Positions 24,132-33,048 of a stretch of 56,448 nt of DNA are shown here, piece by piece. The stretch covers positions 1 through 56,448 of the IMG/VR virus record IMGVR_UViG_3300046777_001585. The stretch is one strand, 5' to 3'. The position numbers and the translations under genes are program-made. The notes under the pieces were generated by a model. The model did not search any database, was not told the DNA's origin, and was given only the letters and a program-made list of their open reading frames with translations. Source of the DNA: a virus. The number at the start of each line of letters is the position of its first letter. Within the stretch, counting starts at the first letter, position 1.

Positions 24132-27102
24132 AACTACTTATACCGGCCAAATCGTCAGAGAGGCCCCGGAGGTTGAGGCCCAAAAAGCTGCGGTTATTAA
24201 ACTAGCGCAGGACGAACTTAAAAAAGATTTTCAGCTTCCCGCATACGTCGCAGCAGGACTTTCGCCTACCCAGCTTCAGGCCATGGACCTTGCTCAGCAA
24301 GGTATCGGCCTCTACGAACCCTACCTCGATGCTGCCTCAGATGCCATTACCCAGGGCCAAGACCTGGCGATGCTGGGTGCGCAGGACATCTACGGCATCA
24401 ACATGGACCCGCAGTTCCAAGCTGCGCGAGAAGCCTACCAGCAGGGGATAATCTCGGCTGACCAGCTGGGCCAGTACCAGCAGGACATTGCGGAGGGAAG
24501 CCAGTACATCAAACGTGGTGCCAACGTCGTGGGCCGCGCTGCTGGGATGGCGGACGACTACCTGCAGGCCGACCTTGGGCGTGCCCAAGGCCTGATGGGC
24601 CAAGGGGCGGCAGCCGTTCGCGGCGCGGAACCTGACTTTGGGGCAGCGGAACGTGTAACTAACCGCCTCGGCACCTATGCCCAACAGGCTGGGCAGGGCG
24701 CGGGCAGCGTTACCGGTGGGATTGCCGGAATTAACGAAGCGCAGCGGATGCTTCGCGGCGAAACCAGCGCCGACCTTGGCGCAAGCCAAGCTGCTATCCG
24801 GCAGGGCTTGGCCGCTACGCGAGGCGCGGACACTGATTTTAGTGCAGCAGAACGTGCTGCACAGGGCATTGGTCAGTTTATCAATGCGGCGGACGAGGGA
24901 ATGGGGACCGTGGCCCAAGGCACACGGGGCATGGCCCAAGCAGCACGGTCAGCGGATGAGTACGCGCAGGCGGACACTGCGGCCAGTGAGGCCGCTCTTC
25001 GTCAGGGGCTTACCGCTGCCAGGGCAGTCGACCCGAATTTCGCTGCTTCAGAGCGTATTGCAAGGGGAATGGGGCAGTTTACTAATGCCGCAGACCTTGG
25101 CATGGGAGCTATTGGCCAAGGGATGCAGGGAATGCGTCGCGCCGCACAAGGTGCGGAGGAATACGCGCAGGCGGACCTTGGTCGTTCTCAGGCGTTGATT
25201 AACCAAGCAGCACGTACCTCGCAGCAGGCGGACGTTGACATGGGCTTGGCGAACCGAGCGGTTCGGTCCGGGATCCAAACGGCGGGCAATATTTCAGAAG
25301 CGGCAATGCCCGCGCAGCGTCAGGCGGCCCGAACGATCAACCTCGGCATTGAAGGCCTGCTCCAAGGCGCGGAAGGATATTCTCCTGACGCCGCCCAAGA
25401 ATTCATGAACCCCTATCAGCGTGCGGTCACACGTCAGGCGATGCAGGAGATGCGTCGCCAGGCTGACATTGCGCGTCAGGAAATGGCTTCCCAAGCGGTG
25501 CGTGCGGGGGCTTTTGGTGGTACTCGCGAAGGGGTTCAGCGCGCTGAGTTTGAACGCAACGTTCAAGACCAGATGCAGCAGAAGATCATGCAGGACTACG
25601 CGCAAAATTATTCGCAGGCGCAGCAGGCTGCGATGCAGGGCTTTGAACAGCAGCAGCAGCGTCAACTTGGGCAAGGCACTGCGCTTGGCCAGTTGGGGCT
25701 TTCGCAAAGCGAAATCGGCCAGCGCAGCGCGGCCACTCTTGCGCAGGAGGCCGCGCTTCAGGGCACCCTTGGAACTCAAGCGGGGGCTCTGCAGAGTGCA
25801 GAATCACAGGCGGAACTCGCGCAGGCGGCTCAGTTGGCGCAGGCAGGGCAGGCACTTGGCCAGCAGGAGCTTCAGCAGGCCCAGCTGGGCCAAGCGGCCA
25901 CTGGGCTCGAAGCGAACATCTACCAGAACTTGGTTCAGGCTGGATATGCTCCGGCACAGATCGCTCAGGTTCAGAGCCAGATTGAAGCGCAGCGTGCGGG
26001 TATTCTTAGCGACGCTGAGTCCAGGTCGCTACAGGCTGAGCTTTCGAGGGCGCAGCAGATTGCCCAGACGGGCCAGGCAATGGGCCAACAGGCTATTCAG
26101 CAGGCTCAGCTGGGCCAAGCCGCTACCGGGCTCGAAGCGAACATCTACCAGAACCTCGTCCAAGCGGGGTATATGCCGGCGCAGATTGCACAAATTCAGG
26201 GGCAGATGGCCGCGCAGCGCGCAGGCCTGCTTACCGACGTGCAGTCGCGAGAACTCCAAGGAGAACTTGCGAGGGCGCAGCAGCTTGTACAAGCTGGGCA
26301 GACGCTTGGTCAGCAGGAAATCCAGCAGACCCAGCTGGGGCAGTCCGCTGCGCAGGCGATGGGCGCGTTGTCCGCCCAGGAAGCGCAGGCAGGGACGATG
26401 TATGGCCAGATTGCTGGCCAGCAGGCGAACATCACAAACCAGCAAGCGCAGAACCTAGCCAATATGCAGACCCAAGAGGCTCAGTTGGGTCTTCAGCAGG
26501 GTCAGCAACTGGCGAACATTGGCCAAACCATGGGCGCACAGGAAATCCAGCAGGCCCAGTTGGGGCAGCAGGGCGTGCAGAACATGGCTGCCGCTGGCCA
26601 GGCCCTTGGTCAGATGGGCCTGCAGCAGGGTCAGTTGGGCACGGCCCAAGGAAACCTTGCCACGCAGGAAGCGCAGTTGTACGGACAGCTTGGCCAAGGC
26701 ATTGGCAGTCTTGCCGCCCAGCAGGCGGGAACGACGCTGTCTCAGGGGCAGGCGCTGGCGCAGACTGGTCAGCAAATCGCTTCCATGGGCATCCAGCAGG
26801 GCGCTATTGGCCAACAGGCGCAGGCCGGCGCACAGGCCGACGTGGGTCAGTTGTTCAACCTTGGCGTGGCCGAGCAGCAGAACGCGCAGATGCAGGAAGA
26901 CGCTATCCGGGCAACGGCAGTACAGGAGGCGATGCAGGGGCGTCAGGACGTGGGGTTCATGAGCGACATTGTGAGAGGAGCGCCGACGACCCAGATGTCG
27001 ATGTCCACGCAGGCTGCGCCAAGCGCAAGCACTCTGCAGCAGATCGCTGGAATTGGAACGGGTCTTATGGCCGGAGCAGGCGCCGTAAAAGGGCTTATGT
27101 AA
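24124..27102 (+). CDS. Internal virion protein 2, long Gln/Ala-rich repeat protein
   Basis: The 992-residue product is almost wholly helical and built from Ala/Gln/Gly-rich repeats. The first 380 residues show a roughly 90-residue repeat around RGAxxDFxAAERAAQGIGQF. A conserved block (YSPDAAQEFMNPYQRAVTRQ, then QEMASQAVRAGAFGGTREGV) is familiar from internal virion proteins of marine and freshwater podoviruses. The last 500 residues hold degenerate AQLGQ units, including a 75-residue repeat with LGQAATGLEANIYQNLVQAG twice (DNA at 25882 and 26107). It is likely a coiled rod ejected with the DNA or lining the internal core. Confidence 0.75.
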   Translation: MPETTYTGQIVREAPEVEAQKAAVIKLAQDELKKDFQLPAYVAAGLSPTQLQAMDLAQQGIGLYEPYLDAASDAITQGQDLAMLGAQDIYGINMDPQFQAAREAYQQGIISADQLGQYQQDIAEGSQYIKRGANVVGRAAGMADDYLQADLGRAQGLMGQGAAAVRGAEPDFGAAERVTNRLGTYAQQAGQGAGSVTGGIAGINEAQRMLRGETSADLGASQAAIRQGLAATRGADTDFSAAERAAQGIGQFINAADEGMGTVAQGTRGMAQAARSADEYAQADTAASEAALRQGLTAARAVDPNFAASERIARGMGQFTNAADLGMGAIGQGMQGMRRAAQGAEEYAQADLGRSQALINQAARTSQQADVDMGLANRAVRSGIQTAGNISEAAMPAQRQAARTINLGIEGLLQGAEGYSPDAAQEFMNPYQRAVTRQAMQEMRRQADIARQEMASQAVRAGAFGGTREGVQRAEFERNVQDQMQQKIMQDYAQNYSQAQQAAMQGFEQQQQRQLGQGTALGQLGLSQSEIGQRSAATLAQEAALQGTLGTQAGALQSAESQAELAQAAQLAQAGQALGQQELQQAQLGQAATGLEANIYQNLVQAGYAPAQIAQVQSQIEAQRAGILSDAESRSLQAELSRAQQIAQTGQAMGQQAIQQAQLGQAATGLEANIYQNLVQAGYMPAQIAQIQGQMAAQRAGLLTDVQSRELQGELARAQQLVQAGQTLGQQEIQQTQLGQSAAQAMGALSAQEAQAGTMYGQIAGQQANITNQQAQNLANMQTQEAQLGLQQGQQLANIGQTMGAQEIQQAQLGQQGVQNMAAAGQALGQMGLQQGQLGTAQGNLATQEAQLYGQLGQGIGSLAAQQAGTTLSQGQALAQTGQQIASMGIQQGAIGQQAQAGAQADVGQLFNLGVAEQQNAQMQEDAIRATAVQEAMQGRQDVGFMSDIVRGAPTTQMSMSTQAAPSASTLQQIAGIGTGLMAGAGAVKGLM

Positions 27103-27111
27103 GGAATTCCT

Positions 27112-29160
27112 ATGAAGTCAAAAGTGCTTAATCGTCCGATGTTTCAGAAGGCCATGGACCCCGAAAACGTGGGGATCATGCATGGCTTCAAGGATTCCCT
27201 TGAGGACAACCTCAAGAAGGTCATGTCGATGTCCGAAGAGGACGACGACGAGAACGAGGCCCCGGAGTACGAAAACGAGGATGAGGAGGGCGAATCCGGG
27301 AGGATGATCGGCAGAACGCCCCGCTCTCCGGAAATCCTGATGAACACCTTGCGCGGGGACATGCGGTCCCCTTCCGCGCGCAGGAAGGAGCTGGCTGACC
27401 TGGTGGGCGAAGAGGCCGCCATGGAAACACCTGAGGAGGTGTTGACGCTGCTCCAAAGCAAGCTTGGCCAGGGCATTGCCAGTGTCCCCGGCTCACAGAA
27501 CGCGGGCCCAGCGCCCGGTGGGGCCCCTCCTCCTCCCCTCCCGCCACCGGGCGCTGGTGCACCGCCCTCAGGTCCGATGGGCCTTGAGGCACTTGGGTCG
27601 CAACTTCAGGCGGCGGGGCTTACGCCTCCCGCAGGCGGCGCGCCTGCCCCAGAGGCACCGGCATCTGGACCAGGGCCCGCGGCCCCCGGACCACTGAACA
27701 TGGCCGACGGCGGTGAGGTTAGCTATGAGCGGTACTACGCCGGCGGCGGAGACGTTCAAAAAAAAAGTAATCTGGAAGATGTAGTTTCCCGTTTTGGAAG
27801 CCCCAATACGGAGGATATTAAAAAGCGTATGGGGGAATATACCTCCCTGTACGGCGATATCCTCGGGGATTCTAAGAAACAGAAAGACCTAGACAAGGCG
27901 CTTATGCTGGCGCAGATCGCCCAGCGTGGGTTCAACTTTGCGGCAAACGTTAGCCCTACCGGAACTCCTTTGACGGGCTCGTTCGCGGCCCGCGCTGCAG
28001 GGGCTTTTGGGGATGTTCCGGGGATTCTTGTCGAAGGGACCAAGAATCAGCGCGAGCGAGATCAAAAAATCAAACTCGCGGCACTTGAAGCCGCTCGCGG
28101 AGACGAATCGGAATCTCGCAAGCTCCTGAGTCAGCTATACATTGCAGACATGAAGGGTAAAGGGTCGTCTAAAACCCTTGTTAAAGAGTTTGTGGACGAA
28201 AACGGCCGGTACGTACAAAGAAACGTTGTTTACGATAAAGATGGAACCTACAAAACGACTTTCACCGACGTTTCTGGGAATGAGATCGTTCCAGGAAAGC
28301 TGTATGAACTTGGGGGGAAAGAAGACGGTGCGGGGGGCGCTGGAATATCCGGCCTCTCTTCAAAAGCAAACGAAGGAACTGCTTTTCTGGCTCAAAATGC
28401 AGAAGCCTACTTAAATGGCACCCTTGCTCCTGAGATGAGAAATGTATTTAGATCTCTTATAGCGGAAGAATTCAGGCCCGCAACAGACTCTGAGGGCAAC
28501 GTTTCCTATATTCCGAGTCCTCTTGCAAAGGATTTGATTGCGAGAGACCCCTCGTTGGCTCTCGTGGTTCCGTCTAGTGTTTCTCCTACAGGAAAACCCG
28601 TGTCTGGCGGGCTTTCTGAAGGAGTTCCCGGAGGAGTTCCCTTGGAAACCCAAGACCAGCGAGAGCCGACTCTTTACGAAAACAGTAGAGGCGTAGGGGG
28701 GCTCGGGGCTCTTGAGGCAGGGTTAGCAAGGGTTCCTTTGGTGACAGAATATGCTGGATCACCGGAACTTCTTGCGAGGAAAAATTCGTTTGCGCTTCAG
28801 ACTAGGCAGCTCCTGAACGAACTTAATGCGAATAAGGCTAAGTCCTTTAGTTCCTCCCAAGACCTGAGGGATGCGCTTGGAAATGTCCAAGACCCCAGCG
28901 TAATTACTACGCAAGCATCCCTTGACGCAGCTGTCCGTACCCTAGACGAAGCATATGCTCGGTTAATACAAGAAACCCAGACCATAATGGAAAATCCAAC
29001 GACCAGTAAGAATAGAAGGGAAGCAGCGGAAGAGGCCTTTATTCTTGCAAACGAGCATAGATCCCAAATTGGCTACCAAGCTGGAATAGAAGAAGAAAAG
29101 GCCATCAGGGACAGGGCTGAACTTTCTCGTTTGAGGAAGCAGATGGGAGGAGGACTGTAA
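27112..29160 (+). CDS. Internal virion protein 3
   Basis: The 682-residue protein begins MKSKVLNRPMFQKAMDPENV; the LNRPMF motif and the later NMADGGEVSYERYYAGGG are recurring elements of internal or structural proteins in podovirus-like environmental phages. An acidic patch (EEDDDENEAPEYENEDEEGE) and a Pro/Ala-rich linker (GGAPPPPLPPPGAGAPP) precede a helical C-terminal two thirds (KGVTK-free, e.g. LDKALMLAQIAQRGFNFAAN). The stop codon overlaps the start of the next gene (TAATG). Function is inferred from context: part of the ejectosome set. Confidence 0.65.
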   Translation: MKSKVLNRPMFQKAMDPENVGIMHGFKDSLEDNLKKVMSMSEEDDDENEAPEYENEDEEGESGRMIGRTPRSPEILMNTLRGDMRSPSARRKELADLVGEEAAMETPEEVLTLLQSKLGQGIASVPGSQNAGPAPGGAPPPPLPPPGAGAPPSGPMGLEALGSQLQAAGLTPPAGGAPAPEAPASGPGPAAPGPLNMADGGEVSYERYYAGGGDVQKKSNLEDVVSRFGSPNTEDIKKRMGEYTSLYGDILGDSKKQKDLDKALMLAQIAQRGFNFAANVSPTGTPLTGSFAARAAGAFGDVPGILVEGTKNQRERDQKIKLAALEAARGDESESRKLLSQLYIADMKGKGSSKTLVKEFVDENGRYVQRNVVYDKDGTYKTTFTDVSGNEIVPGKLYELGGKEDGAGGAGISGLSSKANEGTAFLAQNAEAYLNGTLAPEMRNVFRSLIAEEFRPATDSEGNVSYIPSPLAKDLIARDPSLALVVPSSVSPTGKPVSGGLSEGVPGGVPLETQDQREPTLYENSRGVGGLGALEAGLARVPLVTEYAGSPELLARKNSFALQTRQLLNELNANKAKSFSSSQDLRDALGNVQDPSVITTQASLDAAVRTLDEAYARLIQETQTIMENPTTSKNRREAAEEAFILANEHRSQIGYQAGIEEEKAIRDRAELSRLRKQMGGGL

Positions 29161-32100
29161 TGGCCGCCATTCCTTTGAACGAAGAAGAAAAAAAAGAACT
29201 TGAGTACCTGAGAAAACTTGAAGAACTCAAGATACGCGAAGCCTCAACTCTTGATCGTGCGAAAGCTTCAGGAACGGGGGCGTTGGCGGGACTCGGCTCA
29301 GGATCCGCGGTTCTTTCTGGTGCTCTCGCGGGCGGAAGACTTGGGGCCGCAATAGGCGCTCCTTTTGGGGCAGCGGGGGCGGTTCCAGGGGCACTTATTG
29401 GGACAGGCCTTGGCATGGCTGCGGGATACAGTGCCGGGGAAGGCTTTGAATCTCTTTTGCCGGAAGTTCCTCCTGAGCTGCGTTCGTGGTATGAGGGAGG
29501 TAAGACGACTGGCGAAGCGCTTGGAGGGGCTGGCGCGCTTAGGGCTGCAGCGAAAATACCGACGGCACTTCCAAAATTTCTTCAGGGAATGGGCCTTGAA
29601 AAAGGGAGTTCCTCCGCATTCTTTGGAAAAGAAGCTGTTCCCGCTGTAACTTCTGGAGTGGCGGGAGGGGCTGCTTATGACAAAAATCCAGAAGCCCATT
29701 TGAATAGGTTTATTGCCGAAACGGCGGCTGGATTGGCCTCCCCTTCGTCGATCACAGCCAGTGTTGCCCCGCGCATGAAGGACATGGCGCTCAAAGTTTC
29801 TTCTGCCGTGGGATTTGGCGGCCCTGCTGCAGATCAACGGGCAGTAAATATTTTGTCTGAGGTTCTGTACCAGAACGAACAGATTCCGCTGGACGCTGCT
29901 GATATAGAAATGCTTATCAAAAGGCTTGAAGCAGGTACAGCGCTTCCGCCTGGGGTTTCGCCTACCGCCGCTCAAAAAGTATCCAAGTCCACGTTAAAAG
30001 GTGGATCTCGGGCCTCTGACGTTCTAGTAGCTTTGGAGAAAACCCTCGCTAGGGATAATTCCGAATATGCAACCGACGTAAAGGCTCAAGCCGAAAAATC
30101 TGCAAATGCTTACCAAGCGCTTATAAATGCCCTCAAGGACAGCGGCGATCCGGCGGTCCTTGAGGCTGTCGCAAGCGCTCGAAAGTACAGGTTTGAGGCT
30201 CTCTTAGACGCCCAGAGAATGCGTGCGGAAGATCGCGCAGCGCGGGCTGTTTCTAGGATTGGAACAGTAGGCTCCGCTGATGAGGCCCGAAAGATCGCTG
30301 GCACCGTGGTACAGCAGAATATTGAGTCTTCTTTGGCGAATGCTCGTGAATACGAAAGGATGCTTTGGACTCGCGCAGAAAGGGGAAGCCCGAGAACTGG
30401 GATGGTTCAGCGGGAACCGGGCCTTGGTACGGGCATCGTGCCTGCCAAGCCTCAAAAAGGCTCCGGAGGAGTGCAAAGGACCTTTGTGTCTGTTCCCAAT
30501 CTTCGGAGAAAAGCCCTTGAGATAGCGTCCTCTGTTGGCCCTCTTCGTAAAGGAACGGATCTTTCCGCTGGAGGGAAGGTTATGTCTATTCTTGGCATAT
30601 CGCCCAAGGATCTTGACCTTTACAACCAGGGAAAACTCACCGATGAGTATCTCAGCACCGGAGTTGTTCCCAGTGATTACATCAGGGGCGGCAAAGAATT
30701 TTCTGTCAATGACTTGGTACTGATTCGGTCAGATCTTCTTGCCCTTGGCAGGGATGCGGCCTCTCCCAATGACGCTAGAATGTTTGGGTCTTTGTCCAAT
30801 GCAGCATTGGATGATCTCTCAAAGATCAATCTTCCAGGGTATGACGAAGCTCGCGCCTTTTCAAAGGCGCTAAATGATTCCTACACCAGAACCTACGCCA
30901 ATGAAATAGTGGAGGACGCAGTACCCGAGTACCTGGTACAGAAATCGTTTGCAACGGCAAATGACAGAACCGCATCCCGTCTTTCTGAGGTCGAGGACGC
31001 GGTGGGACTCATGTCCCGTATGTATGATGACGCAGTCAAGAACAATCTTCCTTCTGCTGAAGAACTTGCCCCGTATGCTCAAATGTCCCGAGAGGGCGTT
31101 GACTCCATACAGGAAGCCGAAAGAAACATCTACAGACTTGCGGCAAACAAGGCTCTAGGGCCCGATGGGAGGGTCAATCCCGCAAAACTGTCTGAGTTTG
31201 TAAACCAGAACAAGATGATCCTGGATAAGCTTGGGCTTACTGCGGACATGGAAAACGCAGTTTCCGCTGAAAATGCATTGAGGGCAGCAGTAGACCAACA
31301 GAGTGCGATTAACAAGCAGATTGCCTCTCAGTCCTACCTGTCTCCCCTTCTCGGAGGGAAAAGCCCCGTAAAGGTTCTCTCCGAAGCGGTCGCAAAAGGA
31401 TCTACAAAAAGGGTTAGCGATCTATTGAAGGTCGCCAAAAGGGGCGGTGCGGATCGACAGCAGGCAATAGATGGACTTCGGTCAGCTGTTTACGAATATG
31501 CCTACACGAATGCAGGTGGAGATAAAAGCTTCAGTCCAGAAGCGTTTGAAAAAGCCCTTTTTTCGCCCATTGGAAGAGGGCAGCCTTCTCTTGCAAAACT
31601 TCTAAGGAACGAAGGAGTATTCCAGCCTTCTGACATCAAAAATGTCCTTTCACTGACGAGATCAATGCGCCGAATTGAGAATTCGGTTAACAACAACATT
31701 CGCCTTGACCAACTTGATCCGCAGAACTTGATGGAAGAGCTTCTCGTCAGTCAGTACGCCCTGAAACTTGCCTCGGCAACGAGTCCGGGAGGCGCGGGGT
31801 CCTTGAGCTGGGCTTCTAAGTTCAAGGATGTTGCATCCAGATACCTGGACAAAATGCCCGCTAGAAAGATGAGGATTATCCTTGAAGAGGCCAATAGCAA
31901 TCCCCGTCTGATGGCTAATCTTTTGCGTCGAACAGCTCCTATGTCTCCCAAGCAGAAAATGCAGAACCTGCGGGCGCTGAACTCGTACATGTACGCTGCT
32001 GGATTGAACTATTTTCCGGAGGAGCTTGAGTCCCAGCTTCAGGGTATCGAGCCGACGGAACAGGATGAGGTTGAGGCTAACCTTCCAAAAGACGGAACTG

Positions 32101-32369
32101 CTCGTGGGTTTCTTGAAAGACTCTTTCAGGGATCTCCTGCTGTTCCATCCTCCAGAGGGGTCCCTGGCCAAGAAGCAGCACCTGCTGCCCCTGCGCCGGG
32201 GCCCGCGGCCCAAGGAGCACCTGCCCCCGGCCCTGCAAATACGCAAAGCCGAGCGATGCTGGAGTCCTTGTTCCCCGAAGACAGGCTCTTAAAAGGCCTT
32301 ACCCCTCCCCCGCAGCCTCCCGCTCCGGAGGTTCCGCCGGAGGTTCCGCCGGAGGAAGAGGCCGCATAG
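29160..32369 (+). CDS. Internal virion protein 4, largest ejection-type protein
   Basis: The 1069-residue product has a charged helical start (EEEKKELEYLRKLEELKIRE). It continues into a long Gly/Ala-rich hydrophobic region (about residues 35-100, GALAGLGSGSAVLSGALAGG, ALIGTGLGMAAGYSAGEGFE) able to span membrane, then a long helical body, and ends in Pro/Ala-rich sequence. The order resembles T7-like internal core proteins, but I see no transglycosylase motif, so cell-wall cleavage must come from elsewhere or be absent. Its last 71 bases overlap the 3' end of the convergent nuclease gene; they encode repeats EVPPEVPPEEEAA. Confidence 0.7.
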   Translation: MAAIPLNEEEKKELEYLRKLEELKIREASTLDRAKASGTGALAGLGSGSAVLSGALAGGRLGAAIGAPFGAAGAVPGALIGTGLGMAAGYSAGEGFESLLPEVPPELRSWYEGGKTTGEALGGAGALRAAAKIPTALPKFLQGMGLEKGSSSAFFGKEAVPAVTSGVAGGAAYDKNPEAHLNRFIAETAAGLASPSSITASVAPRMKDMALKVSSAVGFGGPAADQRAVNILSEVLYQNEQIPLDAADIEMLIKRLEAGTALPPGVSPTAAQKVSKSTLKGGSRASDVLVALEKTLARDNSEYATDVKAQAEKSANAYQALINALKDSGDPAVLEAVASARKYRFEALLDAQRMRAEDRAARAVSRIGTVGSADEARKIAGTVVQQNIESSLANAREYERMLWTRAERGSPRTGMVQREPGLGTGIVPAKPQKGSGGVQRTFVSVPNLRRKALEIASSVGPLRKGTDLSAGGKVMSILGISPKDLDLYNQGKLTDEYLSTGVVPSDYIRGGKEFSVNDLVLIRSDLLALGRDAASPNDARMFGSLSNAALDDLSKINLPGYDEARAFSKALNDSYTRTYANEIVEDAVPEYLVQKSFATANDRTASRLSEVEDAVGLMSRMYDDAVKNNLPSAEELAPYAQMSREGVDSIQEAERNIYRLAANKALGPDGRVNPAKLSEFVNQNKMILDKLGLTADMENAVSAENALRAAVDQQSAINKQIASQSYLSPLLGGKSPVKVLSEAVAKGSTKRVSDLLKVAKRGGADRQQAIDGLRSAVYEYAYTNAGGDKSFSPEAFEKALFSPIGRGQPSLAKLLRNEGVFQPSDIKNVLSLTRSMRRIENSVNNNIRLDQLDPQNLMEELLVSQYALKLASATSPGGAGSLSWASKFKDVASRYLDKMPARKMRIILEEANSNPRLMANLLRRTAPMSPKQKMQNLRALNSYMYAAGLNYFPEELESQLQGIEPTEQDEVEANLPKDGTARGFLERLFQGSPAVPSSRGVPGQEAAPAAPAPGPAAQGAPAPGPANTQSRAMLESLFPEDRLLKGLTPPPQPPAPEVPPEVPPEEEAA

Positions 32370-33048
32370 CGTCATGGTACTGGCTGACTCTTCTCAGCCA
32401 GTTCTCCCTATGCTGATTAAAATCCCTGCCGGTGGTCGTAAACTCAAGCATGGTCTGCTGCTCGTCGCGGCAGGCCATCAACACTACTCCCATCTCGATC
32501 CGCGTTCCGTGGACCATGTCGTGCGCTAAGGCATACGCGGCAAGCTGCTGGAAGTAATTGTCGATCCACCCTCGTTTCTTGGGCTTGTTTGACTGCTTGA
32601 AGTCGATAATGGCCAACTGCCCACGGTACACGGCTACCATGTCGCAGGTTCCCGCATACTTCTCCGGATAGTAGAGCGGCACTTCTGAGCCGTAGATGGC
32701 GTCAATGTTTTTGAAGAACGTGTTGACCAGGCGGTAGCCCATTTCATAGCCTTGGATCATCATCCAGTTAGTAGGCCGCGGTAAGTCCCGCATGGCCACC
32801 ATCCGCTCGATGACCGAGTGCATGTGCGTCCCTACGGTGGCGGCTTCCGTCTTAATCCTATCTGCCTCCTCGTCCCCCACTCGCTTTTGCCAGTCCAGCA
32901 GGGCCGTTTTGTCGCCCGTTGACGACAGGATGTGGGTTACGCTGGGCAGACGTTGGTCCCCGTAGACATACCGACGCCCCTGGGGGCCGTCTTCCCGCCG
33001 AAGTTCTTCGTATTTGAAATCCTTCCTGATAGGTATCAAATCAACCAT
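32299..33048 (-). CDS. PD-(D/E)XK exonuclease, RecB/MGME1-like
   Basis: The 249-residue protein shows the RecB-like nuclease core: GTHMH at 73-77, YAGTCD with Asp136, AIIDFK with Asp149 and Lys151, and QLAAYA at 168-173. Phage members are replication/recombination exonucleases that degrade DNA ends. It is the second gene of a two-gene minus-strand operon behind a SNF2-like helicase, with a 13-bp overlap at 33036-33048. Its Pro/Glu-rich C-terminal tail (PAEPPAEPPEREAAGEG) is encoded by DNA that overlaps the last virion gene on the other strand. Confidence 0.85.
   Translation of the reverse strand: MVDLIPIRKDFKYEELRREDGPQGRRYVYGDQRLPSVTHILSSTGDKTALLDWQKRVGDEEADRIKTEAATVGTHMHSVIERMVAMRDLPRPTNWMMIQGYEMGYRLVNTFFKNIDAIYGSEVPLYYPEKYAGTCDMVAVYRGQLAIIDFKQSNKPKKRGWIDNYFQQLAAYALAHDMVHGTRIEMGVVLMACRDEQQTMLEFTTTGRDFNQHRENWLRRVSQYHDAMRPLPPAEPPAEPPEREAAGEG

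Noticed and set aside
25421-26458. 345-codon plus-strand frame rich in Arg inside the 992-aa gene
   Set aside because: It is the shifted reading of Gln/Ala repeats (CAG/GCG), giving Arg-Ser repeats; no ribosome site.
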